In this document: positions 16,589-24,737 of the stretch, one piece after another | How positions within the stretch are numbered: the stretch's first letter is position 1 | Layout: every line of letters begins with the position of its first letter | From: Thioclava sp. SK-1 | GTDB lineage: Bacteria; Pseudomonadota; Alphaproteobacteria; Rhodobacterales; Rhodobacteraceae | Length of the DNA stretch: 64,000 bases | Assembly: GCF_001705665.1 (NCBI RefSeq) | Contig: NZ_MDHA01000026.1 | Coordinates: forward strand, 1-64,000 | Direction of reading: 5' to 3' | Translations under genes and position numbers: made by a program | Notes under the pieces: generated by a model | Database searches by the model: none | The model's input: the letters and a program-made list of their open reading frames with translations, nothing else | What the model was told of the DNA's origin: nothing

Positions 16589-17350
16589 CTAAACCACGCC
16601 TTCGGTTGCGATATCGATGGTCTCGCCACAATGTTTGCAATGCACTGCATCAGGATCATGCAGTGTCAAACCACAGGTCGTGCATTTTTGCCGTACCTTG
16701 GTTGGTCGAAACAACACCTGTGCCAGCCGCAAGAACAACGTCACGCCAAAGATCATGATTGCGACCGACAGCATACGCCCCCAAGTGCCCGCCGGGGTAA
16801 TATCACCGAACCCGGTTGTCGTCAGTGTTGTCGCGGTAAAATACAGCGCATCGGCATAATTGTTGATTTGATCATTCACATTGACCTGCGTGGCATAAAT
16901 CAGCCCCGTCATGACGAACAAGAACACCATCAAGTTGACCGAGGCCAAGATCACCTCTTGATGCTTACGAAACACCGGGAAATCTTTGCGCAGCCGATAG
17001 GTCAGCTGATAGGTATGCAACAGCCGCAACGTTCGCAAAATCCGCAAAAAACCTAGCCCCTCGCCTGTGATGGGTGCCAGAAATGACGCAATGGCGACCA
17101 GATCCGCCAAAGTTCCTGCTTGGGTCCAAAACCGAATTTTTTGCCCCGATATCGCAAACCGCGCCAAGAAATCCGCCACAATTACAATGCCAATGAAAAT
17201 ATCGACCGTTTCAATCCATGCCTGGCGCGAAAAAAACGACGTCACGATCACAAACGCAATTGTCACCAGATCGAACACCAAAAGGGCATAGCGAAAGACA
17301 TGGGCCCGACGCGTGTTGGATTCGTAAAGCTCGTTCAACACAGTGGACAT
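16589..17350 (-). CDS. Voltage-gated-type potassium channel with C-terminal zinc ribbon
   Basis: 253 aa with six predicted transmembrane helices. An S4-like segment FLRILRTLRLLHTYQL near 101-116 carries spaced arginines. The pore signature TTTGFGD is at 177-183, a variant of the K-selective TVGYGD filter. After S6 a cytoplasmic tail has four cysteines (C223, C226, C238, C241) in two CxxC-type knuckles, a zinc-ribbon-like module not usual in simple KvAP-type channels. The gene lies upstream of no obvious partner; the secreted repeat genes lie on the same strand further upstream. Confidence 0.85.
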   Translation of the reverse strand: MSTVLNELYESNTRRAHVFRYALLVFDLVTIAFVIVTSFFSRQAWIETVDIFIGIVIVADFLARFAISGQKIRFWTQAGTLADLVAIASFLAPITGEGLGFLRILRTLRLLHTYQLTYRLRKDFPVFRKHQEVILASVNLMVFLFVMTGLIYATQVNVNDQINNYADALYFTATTLTTTGFGDITPAGTWGRMLSVAIMIFGVTLFLRLAQVLFRPTKVRQKCTTCGLTLHDPDAVHCKHCGETIDIATEGVV

Positions 17351-17410
17351 TTTGCGTTCTTCTTTTTGGGGGCGCCGGGGTCAGACTACAAAGCGCCAAG
17401 CAAATATGCA

Positions 17411-17436
17411 AAAGGGGCGGCCAAAGCCACCCCTTT
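17411..17436 (-). terminator. Terminator after the first repeat-protein gene
   Basis: AAAGGGG-C-GGC and GCC-A-CCCCTTT form a 10-bp stem with one mismatch and a 4-nt loop, 25 bp downstream of the stop at 17461. On the minus strand the stem runs out into TTTTGC, a short U-run. Confidence 0.65.
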
Positions 17437-17460
17437 ACTAACCTTATGCGTCAGGTGGGA

Positions 17461-17958
17461 TTAACCACCGTTCACAGTGTTGTCGTTGTCTGTTTTCAAC
17501 TTATACATCGCGGCCAGCTCGGCGGTTGTGTACATCGTCGGGTCGACATTTAGAATTTTCGCGATCTGCAAATCACCTTCAGTGATCATGCTTGGGTCAC
17601 GCTTGATCGATTCCTTCGCGATGGCAACATCATTACCATTCGGGTCACGACCTTCTTTGATCAAGAATTCCAACTCTGCAGTGGTGTATTTACCTGGCTC
17701 AACGCCCGCCTGTGCGGCCAATTGCGCATCACCTGGCGATACGGTGCCCATGGTCGTTGATTTGACAGCCAATTCGCCTGCGTCATCATCATCGGTGTTG
17801 CTTGCGATAATGGTTTGCAATTCGGCAATCGTGTATTGGCCCGGCTCAACACCGGCCTGCGCCGACATCTGGATTTGAGCGGGTGAAAATTCCTGCGCCG
17901 AAACCGAAGTTGCAGCAATCAGACCGGTCAATGTAAGAGCAAATGTCTTGGTAAGCAT
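17461..17958 (-). CDS. Secreted repeat protein of unknown function, paralogue A
   Basis: 165 aa. The start at 17958 gives a textbook signal peptide (MLTKTFALTLTGLIAATSVSA, cut before Q22). The mature part is acidic and consists of three units about 50 residues apart, each with Q-x-A-Q-A-G-V-E-P-G-x-Y-T-x-A-E-L: around 30-49 (QMSAQAGVEPGQYTIAEL), 79-97 (QLAAQAGVEPGKYTTAEL) and a diverged one at 131-148 (ILNVDPTMYTTAEL). Asp/Asn/Gly-rich linkers (DDDD, DPNGND) separate the units. I do not recognise a named family. A close paralogue with the same design follows upstream on the same strand, each gene with its own terminator. Confidence 0.75.
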   Translation of the reverse strand: MLTKTFALTLTGLIAATSVSAQEFSPAQIQMSAQAGVEPGQYTIAELQTIIASNTDDDDAGELAVKSTTMGTVSPGDAQLAAQAGVEPGKYTTAELEFLIKEGRDPNGNDVAIAKESIKRDPSMITEGDLQIAKILNVDPTMYTTAELAAMYKLKTDNDNTVNGG

Positions 17959-18165
17959 GGTATATATCCTTCGTTCGTTTTCCTGCGATATCAATCGCTT
18001 GTATGAATAGACAACACCGCGCCTCACGGATTGGTTCCGCTTTTTCTCAATGATTTTCTGATGGAAGAATTTATGTAGCCATAACGGCGGCTTAGCATGG
18101 AAATTAATTTCCATCGATTTATTGAATTTGGCAGTTCGTCATGAAAACAACAGACTGAAAACGTA

Positions 18166-18192
18166 AAAAGCGACCCACTGGGGGCCGCTTTT
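18166..18192 (-). terminator. Terminator after the second repeat-protein gene
   Basis: AAAAGCG-A-CCC and GGG-C-CGCTTTT form a stem around ACTGG-type loop bases, 26 bp after the stop at 18218. On the minus strand the stem ends in CGCTTTTTACG, giving a U-run of five. Confidence 0.7.
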
Positions 18193-18217
18193 GATACCAT
18201 TTACTGAATAACACTGA

Positions 18218-18709
18218 TCAATCGTCATGTGCGCGTGTATACAGCGCGCTGATTTGAGCCGAGGACAAACCAGCTGGGTCAATGCCCAACCACTGTGCCA
18301 TCTGCAAATCACCGGCGGTCAAATCCGCAGAGCTGCGTGCCAAACCGTCTTCAACTTCAGCAACTGCGATGGCATTCCCATCGGGATCGCGGTTTTCTTT
18401 GACCAGGAACGACAGCTGACCTGCGTTAAATGTGCCAGGCTCGACACCCGCTTGCGCTGCCAACTGGGATTCGCCCGCCGAAAGGGTAGGGGCCGCACCA
18501 TTTAAAGGTGCCGCGCCTACTTCACCCATGGTGTTGCCGTCTTTGTTACCTTCAATGATAGTGTACAGCTCATTCACGGTGAATTGGCCCGGCGCAACAC
18601 CAGCCTGAGCGGACAGTTGAACCTGTGCAGCGGAAAAACCTTGGGCAGATGCAGCACCTGCGGTTGCAACAAGACCGGTCAAAACCAGAGCAAGAGTTTT
18701 CGAATACAT
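18218..18709 (-). CDS. Secreted repeat protein of unknown function, paralogue B
   Basis: 163 aa, starting at 18709 with the signal peptide MYSKTLALVLTGLVATAGAA(SA), cut before Q23. It has the same three-unit plan as its neighbour: QLSAQAGVAPGQFTVNEL, QLAAQAGVEPGTFNAGQL and a diverged LGIDPAGLSSAQI. The linkers again are rich in Asp, Asn and Gly (NKDGNT, RDPDGNA), which could be turns or weak calcium sites; this is speculation. The two genes are clearly a tandem duplication that has diverged. They are not obviously operonic, since each has its own terminator and leader. Export to the periplasm or outside is expected. Confidence 0.75.
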   Translation of the reverse strand: MYSKTLALVLTGLVATAGAASAQGFSAAQVQLSAQAGVAPGQFTVNELYTIIEGNKDGNTMGEVGAAPLNGAAPTLSAGESQLAAQAGVEPGTFNAGQLSFLVKENRDPDGNAIAVAEVEDGLARSSADLTAGDLQMAQWLGIDPAGLSSAQISALYTRAHDD

Positions 18710-19208
18710 CACATTATCTCCTTCGTTCGTACGGCCAAAGCCGCTTGCAATGTGTTCAGCGCCGCCGACAGGGGGGAGCGAATGGCGCCGATGAATTACA
18801 TTTGATCCTGTGCGATCAATTTGGGAATTGCCAAAAACTGCCCGTAGACTGTGCATTTTTGCAGTATTGCGCTTAAGTATCGCTTCATAATTTGCAGTTT
18901 TTTTAGTCATTTCATAAAGTTACACGTTTAAGGAGAACGCCGATTTTGGCCGAAATTCTGGATTTTTCGTAATGTATCTGAACTGGACAGTTCACAGTGT
19001 CGCGACCGAAAATAACGCCACGGTGAACGAAACAGTTTAGCAGCCGGATTCGCGCACAGTTTTGACGCCCTTAGAATGCCATCGCGTAGGGTAAAAATAG
19101 AATCATCTGCTTTTCGCCGGGTGTTATGCGCGCAAGACTTTCCCTGCGCGTGCATTTCCGATAAGGCACGTCCAAACGTAAAAATTCATCCCGTGCGCGA
19201 GGTTTCCA
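18710..19208. other. 499-bp divergent intergenic region between paralogue B and ettA
   Basis: No gene was recognised. It is more AT-rich than its neighbours and must carry the promoters of the minus-strand repeat protein and of ettA. A 9-bp inverted repeat (AAAAACTGC at 18833-18841, GCAGTTTTT at 18894-18902) encloses 52 nt and is followed by more T's on the plus strand; it could end a small RNA, but there is no other support. Confidence 0.5.
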
Positions 19209-20864
19209 ATGGCGTCCTATCAGTATGTCTACCACATGGATGGTGTCTCGAAGACCTATCCCGGCGGTAAAAAATGTTTTGAGAACATCAAACTCTCATT
19301 CCTACCCGGTGTGAAAATCGGTGTTGTCGGCGTGAACGGTGCAGGTAAATCGACCCTGCTAAAGATTATGGCCGGCATGGATAAAGATTTCCAAGGCGAG
19401 GCCTGGGCCGCAAAAGGTGCCAAGGTCGGGTATCTGGCGCAGGAGCCGGAGCTGGACGAGACCAAAACCGTGCGTGAAAACGTGATGGAAGGTGTCGCGG
19501 AAAAAACGGCCAAGCTGGCGCGCTATAACGAGTTGGCAATGAACTACTCGGACGAGACCGCCGATGAGATGGCCGCGTTGCAAGACCAGATCGACGCGGA
19601 AAACCTATGGGATCTGGACAGCCAAGTTGATGTGGCGCTGGAAGCGCTGCGTTGCCCAGATGACAATGCAGATGTCGCAACTTTGTCGGGCGGTGAACGT
19701 CGCCGTGTCGCGCTGTGCAAATTGCTGCTTGAAGCGCCTGATATGCTGCTGCTGGACGAACCGACCAACCACTTGGATGCGGAAACCATCGCCTGGCTGC
19801 AAAAGCACCTGATCGAATATAAAGGCACGATCTTGTGCGTCACGCACGACCGCTACTTCTTGGATGACATTACATCCTGGATCCTAGAGCTGGAACGTGG
19901 CCGCGGTATTCCGTGGGAAGGCAATTATTCCAAATGGCTGGAACAGAAAGCCAAGCGAATGGAGCAAGAGGCCCGCGAAGACAAAGCGAAATCCAAGGTT
20001 CTGCAAAAAGAACTGGAATGGATCCGCGCCGGTGCCAAGGCACGTCAGGCGAAATCCAAAGCGCGTATCGCAGCCTATGACAAGCTGGCAGATGAGGGCG
20101 TTAAGGACCGCGTCGGCAAGGCGCAGATCGTCATTCCAAACGGCCCCCGTCTGGGTGGTAAAGTGTTTGAAGTCGAAGGCCTGAAAAAGGCAATGGGCGA
20201 CAAGCTGCTGATTGAAAACCTGTCCTTCTCTTTGCCGCCGGGCGGTATCTTGGGGATCATCGGTCCGAACGGTGCCGGTAAATCCACCCTGATCAAGATG
20301 ATCGTTGGCAATGAAGCGCCTGATGAGGGTACGATTGTTGTCGGTGACACGGTCAAGCTGGCCTATGTGGACCAGTCGCGCGATGCGCTTGACCCTGCCA
20401 AGAACGTCTGGGAAGAGATTTCCGACGGTGCCGAGATGATCGATCTGGGCGATGCACAGGTTGCAAGCCGCGCCTATTGCGGTGCGTTCAACTTTAAAGG
20501 TGCGGACCAGCAGAAGAAAGTCGGCCTTCTGTCAGGGGGTGAGCGCAACCGCGTTCACATGGCTAAGCTGTTGAAATCCGGCGGTAACGTTCTTCTGCTC
20601 GATGAACCTACCAACGATTTGGACGTGGAAACCCTGCAGGCATTGGAAGCCGCGATCGAAGATTTTGCCGGATCGGCTGTGATCATCTCGCACGACCGTT
20701 TCTTCCTTGACCGTCTTTGCACGCATATCCTTGCTTTTGAAGGCGATGCGCATGTTGAATTCTTTGAAGGTAACTTTGAAGATTATGAGGCCGACAAGAT
20801 CCGTCGCCTTGGCGCCGATGCTGCAGCCCCGAAACGGGTAAAATACAAAAAGTTCACTCGCTAA
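19209..20864 (+). CDS. ettA: Energy-dependent translational throttle protein (ABC-F ATPase)
   Basis: Cytoplasmic ABC-F protein that binds the ribosomal E site and gates the first steps of elongation according to ATP level. Two ATP-binding cassettes have Walker A GVNGAGKST at 41-49 and GPNGAGKST near 352-360, signatures LSGGERRR and LSGGERNR, and Walker B LLLDEPTNHLD / LLLDEPTNDLD. The 551-aa length and the N-terminus YVYHMDGVSKTYPGGKK match EttA rather than Uup or YheS. The linker between cassettes (residues about 240-310, many Lys and Glu) is the ribosome-contacting arm. Confidence 0.95.
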   Translation: MASYQYVYHMDGVSKTYPGGKKCFENIKLSFLPGVKIGVVGVNGAGKSTLLKIMAGMDKDFQGEAWAAKGAKVGYLAQEPELDETKTVRENVMEGVAEKTAKLARYNELAMNYSDETADEMAALQDQIDAENLWDLDSQVDVALEALRCPDDNADVATLSGGERRRVALCKLLLEAPDMLLLDEPTNHLDAETIAWLQKHLIEYKGTILCVTHDRYFLDDITSWILELERGRGIPWEGNYSKWLEQKAKRMEQEAREDKAKSKVLQKELEWIRAGAKARQAKSKARIAAYDKLADEGVKDRVGKAQIVIPNGPRLGGKVFEVEGLKKAMGDKLLIENLSFSLPPGGILGIIGPNGAGKSTLIKMIVGNEAPDEGTIVVGDTVKLAYVDQSRDALDPAKNVWEEISDGAEMIDLGDAQVASRAYCGAFNFKGADQQKKVGLLSGGERNRVHMAKLLKSGGNVLLLDEPTNDLDVETLQALEAAIEDFAGSAVIISHDRFFLDRLCTHILAFEGDAHVEFFEGNFEDYEADKIRRLGADAAAPKRVKYKKFTR

Positions 20865-20906
20865 ACGAAATATGTTGCGGCCAGCGTGCCGCCACATCAC
20901 CCAATG

Positions 20907-20939
20907 CAAAACTGCCGGCCCATCGGGACCGGCAGTTTT
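20907..20939. terminator. Bidirectional terminator between ettA and clpV
   Basis: AAAACTGCCGG and CCGGCAGTTTT form a perfect 11-bp stem with an 11-nt loop. A-run and T-run flank it on both strands, so it can end both ettA and the convergent T6SS operon. Confidence 0.85.
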
Positions 20940-20961
20940 CATTTTCAGCACGATTTTCGGC

Positions 20962-23643
20962 CTAAATAATCTGGTAGGTAAAGCCGCCACCTTCCATTGC
21001 GCCATCGTCCATTGCGACTGTGACCCGTGAAATTTTCTCGCCCGACACCATACGCGACAAAATCTGACGTGACAGGTCGGGTAAAATCGAATTGGTAATG
21101 ATATTGTCGATCATCCGTCCGCCAGAATCCGGATCACGGCATTGCGCCACGATATGTTCCAACACGCCATCGGCCAGGACCAATTCAGCGCCGTGTTCTG
21201 ATTTCAGGCGTTTTTCAACCGCGCCCAGCTTTAATTTGGCGATGCCCGCCAAAACCGGTTTGGACAGTGGCACATAGGGGATCGACACAATGCGCCCCAA
21301 CAGCGCAGGTGGGAACACCTGCAATTGTGCAGGCTTCATCGCCGCCTCAAATTCCTCAATCTGGGGCAGGGGTTTGCCCTCTTCAAACATCTGCATAATG
21401 ACATCGGTGGCAACATTGGATGTCAGCAAGATAAGCGTGTTTTTAAAATCGATCTGGCGCCCATTGCCATCTTCCATAACGCCTTTATCGAACACCTGAA
21501 AGAACAGCTCATGCACATCACTATGGGCCTTTTCGACCTCATCCAGCAGGACAACCGAATAGGGTTTGCGCCGAACCGCTTCGGTCAAACGCCCACCTTC
21601 GCCATATCCAACATAGCCCGGAGGCGCGCCCTTAAGCAAAGACACGCTATGCGCTTCTTGGAATTCGCTCATGTTGATGGTGATGATATTTTGCTCACCG
21701 CCATACAGCGCCTCAGCCAAGGCCAAGGCGGTTTCGGTTTTGCCCACACCGGAAGGGCCGCACAGCATAAAGACCCCAATAGGTTTATTAGGGTTGGAAA
21801 GACCCGCGCGGTTTGTCTCGATCCGTTTGGCAATCGCCTTCAGCCCGTGATCTTGGCCAATGACGCGTTCGCGCAGATGATCGGCCAGATGCAGCACGGC
21901 TTGCAGCTCATCTTGCACCATTTTGCCTGTCGGAATACCTGTCCAATCAGAAATCACGGCCGCCACCGATTGCGCATCCACATGCGAATAGATCATGCGA
22001 TCTTCTATCGCCGTCGCCTCTAGCTGCGCCATCTTCAACAACATGTCTTCGCGCTCAGCCGTGGCCTGATCCGGCGCACTTTGCCCAAGGGACAGCCTTT
22101 CACGCAGGCCAAGCACCTGATCAACCAGCGCCTTTTGCGTGTCATAGCTGTCTTCCAAAACAGCCAGTCGTTCGCGCAGTTCCATCTGTTCTGCCTGCGC
22201 TTCGGCGCGGCGCGTTTCATTGCCTTCGCCCAGGTCTATCTGGGCCACCTTACCTGCAATTTCCGCCTCTAATGCCGCTAATTTTGCGCGTATATCTTCA
22301 ATTCGTGCCGGGGTTGAAGACTGGCTGACCGCCACACGAGCACAGGCGGTATCTAGTAATGACACTGCCTTATCAGGCAATTGGCGTGCCGGAATATAGC
22401 GATGTGACAGCGATACCGCGGCAACAATCGCCTCATCCGAGATCCGAACCCTATGATGTGATTGCATCGGCCCCAAGATGCCTCGCAGCATATGGCAACA
22501 GGTTTCAACCGTAGGCTCTTCGACCGTTACCGGCTGAAACCGCCGGGTCAGGGCCGGATCTTTTTCAAAATACTGCCTGTATTCCGACCATGTGGTCGCA
22601 GCAATCGTGCGCAATGTGCCGCGTGCCAATGCCGGCTTCAGCAGGTTTGCAGCATCACCCGTTCCCGCAGCGCCACCTGCACCGATCAGCGTGTGGGCCT
22701 CATCAATGAACAAAATGATTGGGGTGGCTGCGTTTTGCACCTCGTCGATCACGGATTTTAACCGCTGCTCAAACTCTCCCTTCATCGCAGCACCGGCCTG
22801 CATTGCCTGAATATCCAGCATATACAGACGGGTGCCACGCAGCAGGGGCGGCACATCATCGGCCGCCAGACGCTGCGCAAACCCCTCCACAACGGCGGTT
22901 TTTCCTACGCCCGCCTCACCGGTCAGGATCGGGTTATTCTGACGCCTGCGCAGCAGCACATCAATGATCTGGCGAATTTCTTCATCGCGACCCACAATCG
23001 GATCCATGCCGCCATTTTCAGCCTGCGCGGTCATATCCACCGCGAACCGGCCCAAAGCCGTCGTGCCCGACACGCCCGATGCCGCGCCCGGCGCCGCATT
23101 GCCCGTGCCAAGCCCTGCACCATCCATCGGTGGCAAGGACTCTTCATCGCTGTCTGCCCAAAGCGTGCGGCTGTCCTGGCCCAGCTGATCTACGGAAATC
23201 AATGCAAATACCGCGCTGTAGCGGGTAAGTTGGCGCCGCAGCGCGGGATCATTTAACAACGCAACCAAAAGATGACCGGTGCGGATTTGTGCTTCGCCAA
23301 AAAACAAGGTTGCATAGGTCCATGCATGATTCAGCGCATCGGATAAAAATTCAGATATTCCAGGCGTTTCCGTGACATTCTTATCAAGCGATGAAACCGC
23401 CGCATCCAAATCCTTCAGCACCTGTGCCCGGTCCAGCTGCAGCGCGTCAAGTGTGACAGACAGGTCGGTATTTTTATTTGACACGGCATGAAACAGCCAA
23501 TGACATAGATCGACGGTCCGATTGCGTTCTGACCGTGCGTGGCGCATCGCCTGCAAAAAGGCATCATAGCCGGTGCGGTTCATCTTTCCCGCGTAGGTTT
23601 CAATCGTAATCTCGGTCACGTTTGCAATGTCCTTTATCGTCAA
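20962..23643 (-). CDS. clpV: T6SS sheath-disassembly ATPase ClpV
   Basis: Hexameric AAA+ unfoldase that takes apart the contracted TssB/TssC sheath for reuse. 893 aa with an N-terminal Clp_N domain (about 1-160), Walker A of ring 1 GEAGVGKT at about 242-249 with FIDEAHTLIGAGG as Walker B, a coiled middle domain (about 420-530), and Walker A of ring 2 GPSGVGKT near 629 with VVLLDEVEKAH. The middle domain and T6SS context separate it from ClpB. Last gene of the T6SS operon, 17 bp after tssG, ending before the bidirectional terminator. Confidence 0.95.
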   Translation of the reverse strand: MTIKDIANVTEITIETYAGKMNRTGYDAFLQAMRHARSERNRTVDLCHWLFHAVSNKNTDLSVTLDALQLDRAQVLKDLDAAVSSLDKNVTETPGISEFLSDALNHAWTYATLFFGEAQIRTGHLLVALLNDPALRRQLTRYSAVFALISVDQLGQDSRTLWADSDEESLPPMDGAGLGTGNAAPGAASGVSGTTALGRFAVDMTAQAENGGMDPIVGRDEEIRQIIDVLLRRRQNNPILTGEAGVGKTAVVEGFAQRLAADDVPPLLRGTRLYMLDIQAMQAGAAMKGEFEQRLKSVIDEVQNAATPIILFIDEAHTLIGAGGAAGTGDAANLLKPALARGTLRTIAATTWSEYRQYFEKDPALTRRFQPVTVEEPTVETCCHMLRGILGPMQSHHRVRISDEAIVAAVSLSHRYIPARQLPDKAVSLLDTACARVAVSQSSTPARIEDIRAKLAALEAEIAGKVAQIDLGEGNETRRAEAQAEQMELRERLAVLEDSYDTQKALVDQVLGLRERLSLGQSAPDQATAEREDMLLKMAQLEATAIEDRMIYSHVDAQSVAAVISDWTGIPTGKMVQDELQAVLHLADHLRERVIGQDHGLKAIAKRIETNRAGLSNPNKPIGVFMLCGPSGVGKTETALALAEALYGGEQNIITINMSEFQEAHSVSLLKGAPPGYVGYGEGGRLTEAVRRKPYSVVLLDEVEKAHSDVHELFFQVFDKGVMEDGNGRQIDFKNTLILLTSNVATDVIMQMFEEGKPLPQIEEFEAAMKPAQLQVFPPALLGRIVSIPYVPLSKPVLAGIAKLKLGAVEKRLKSEHGAELVLADGVLEHIVAQCRDPDSGGRMIDNIITNSILPDLSRQILSRMVSGEKISRVTVAMDDGAMEGGGFTYQII

Positions 23644-23660
23644 TTTGCCTCACGTCGCGC

Positions 23661-24737
23661 TTAGGCGGCAGCGATGACTGTCGTGTTCAATGGGTCCGAA
23701 GGGGCAATCAGCGCAAAGCGTGTCGCCTGTGTAATCTTGTTGTGCGTGTCACTGTTGGGGGCCAGGCAAGCCATCCAGCCCAACGTGCCGCATTGGCCCA
23801 ATATCGCTGGCTTCACCTGTGGTTGCGGCAACCAAAGCAACACATCAATTTCAAACATTTGTCCAATATACCAATAAGTTATATCCTGAAGTTCTATAAA
23901 ATCCTGACCGCCGGGCAAAAAGCGTTGATAGGCATCATAGGTATCAACACACAGATGAATACGAATTTTTTGCCCCACGGCGCGCAGCTTTTGCCCTAAA
24001 TGACAATCGCGGCCCAAACTTGCGTTCTGAATGCCTAGCTTGGCATGAGCGTCGGGTTCAAATGACAGCCAGCTTGGCACCATTTCCTCAATCGTGACCT
24101 GTGCCGCACCGTTAAAATGCAGCTGCAACATCTGACGTAACCGTACCGGGCTTTTAACCCGCCCCATTGCCAAAGGCGCCAGGCGCAAGCGGACAGTATC
24201 CACGACACTGCCGCGATTGCGAAACGCATTTGTCCCACTGCCCAGCAGCGACAACAGCCATGTTTGAAACTGGTCATCGGCATGGTCGAACTGTGTGATC
24301 GGGCGAGCATCAGACCATGCGCGGAAAAAGAACTCCTGAAAGCGGGCTGCGAAAATATCAGTAAAGGCAACAAAGCTGGCGTCGCCCGCGTCGAACCAGC
24401 GCTTCACCTCTTCTGTCCAACTCAGCGGCAGCGCACCAAAGGCACCGAAAAAACCCAGAAACTGCGCCCGCACCATCGGAGCGCGGCGCGCCCGGTCCAC
24501 ACGCGCTAAATCTGTATCTGGGAAAGCAAGGAACGGATCTTGTCCCAAACGCACCACCGCATCGCGCAGTCGCGTGTTGCGACCAATCCGGGGGCGATCC
24601 ATGCTGTTGCGCTCTAGTTCACGCAACAAGGCAAATAATCCGACACCTTGCGCCTGTGCTTGCTGCGTTTCGCGCGCCAGCAGCACATCAGTGCGTGTTT
24701 GGGGTAGGGGTGTCGGGGGGATTGTGCGACCGCTCAT
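23661..24737 (-). CDS. tssG: T6SS baseplate protein TssG
   Basis: 358 aa. It matches the TssG/VasB/ImpH family: an N-terminal region LLRELERN, then IGRNTRLRDAVVRLGQDPFL, and the LGFFGAFGALPLSWTEEV motif (FFGxxGxLPxxyTE is the family hallmark) around residues 90-110. TssG forms the baseplate wedge with TssE, TssF and TssK in the cytoplasm. The ATG overlaps the tssF stop by 4 bp. Confidence 0.93.
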   Translation of the reverse strand: MSGRTIPPTPLPQTRTDVLLARETQQAQAQGVGLFALLRELERNSMDRPRIGRNTRLRDAVVRLGQDPFLAFPDTDLARVDRARRAPMVRAQFLGFFGAFGALPLSWTEEVKRWFDAGDASFVAFTDIFAARFQEFFFRAWSDARPITQFDHADDQFQTWLLSLLGSGTNAFRNRGSVVDTVRLRLAPLAMGRVKSPVRLRQMLQLHFNGAAQVTIEEMVPSWLSFEPDAHAKLGIQNASLGRDCHLGQKLRAVGQKIRIHLCVDTYDAYQRFLPGGQDFIELQDITYWYIGQMFEIDVLLWLPQPQVKPAILGQCGTLGWMACLAPNSDTHNKITQATRFALIAPSDPLNTTVIAAA

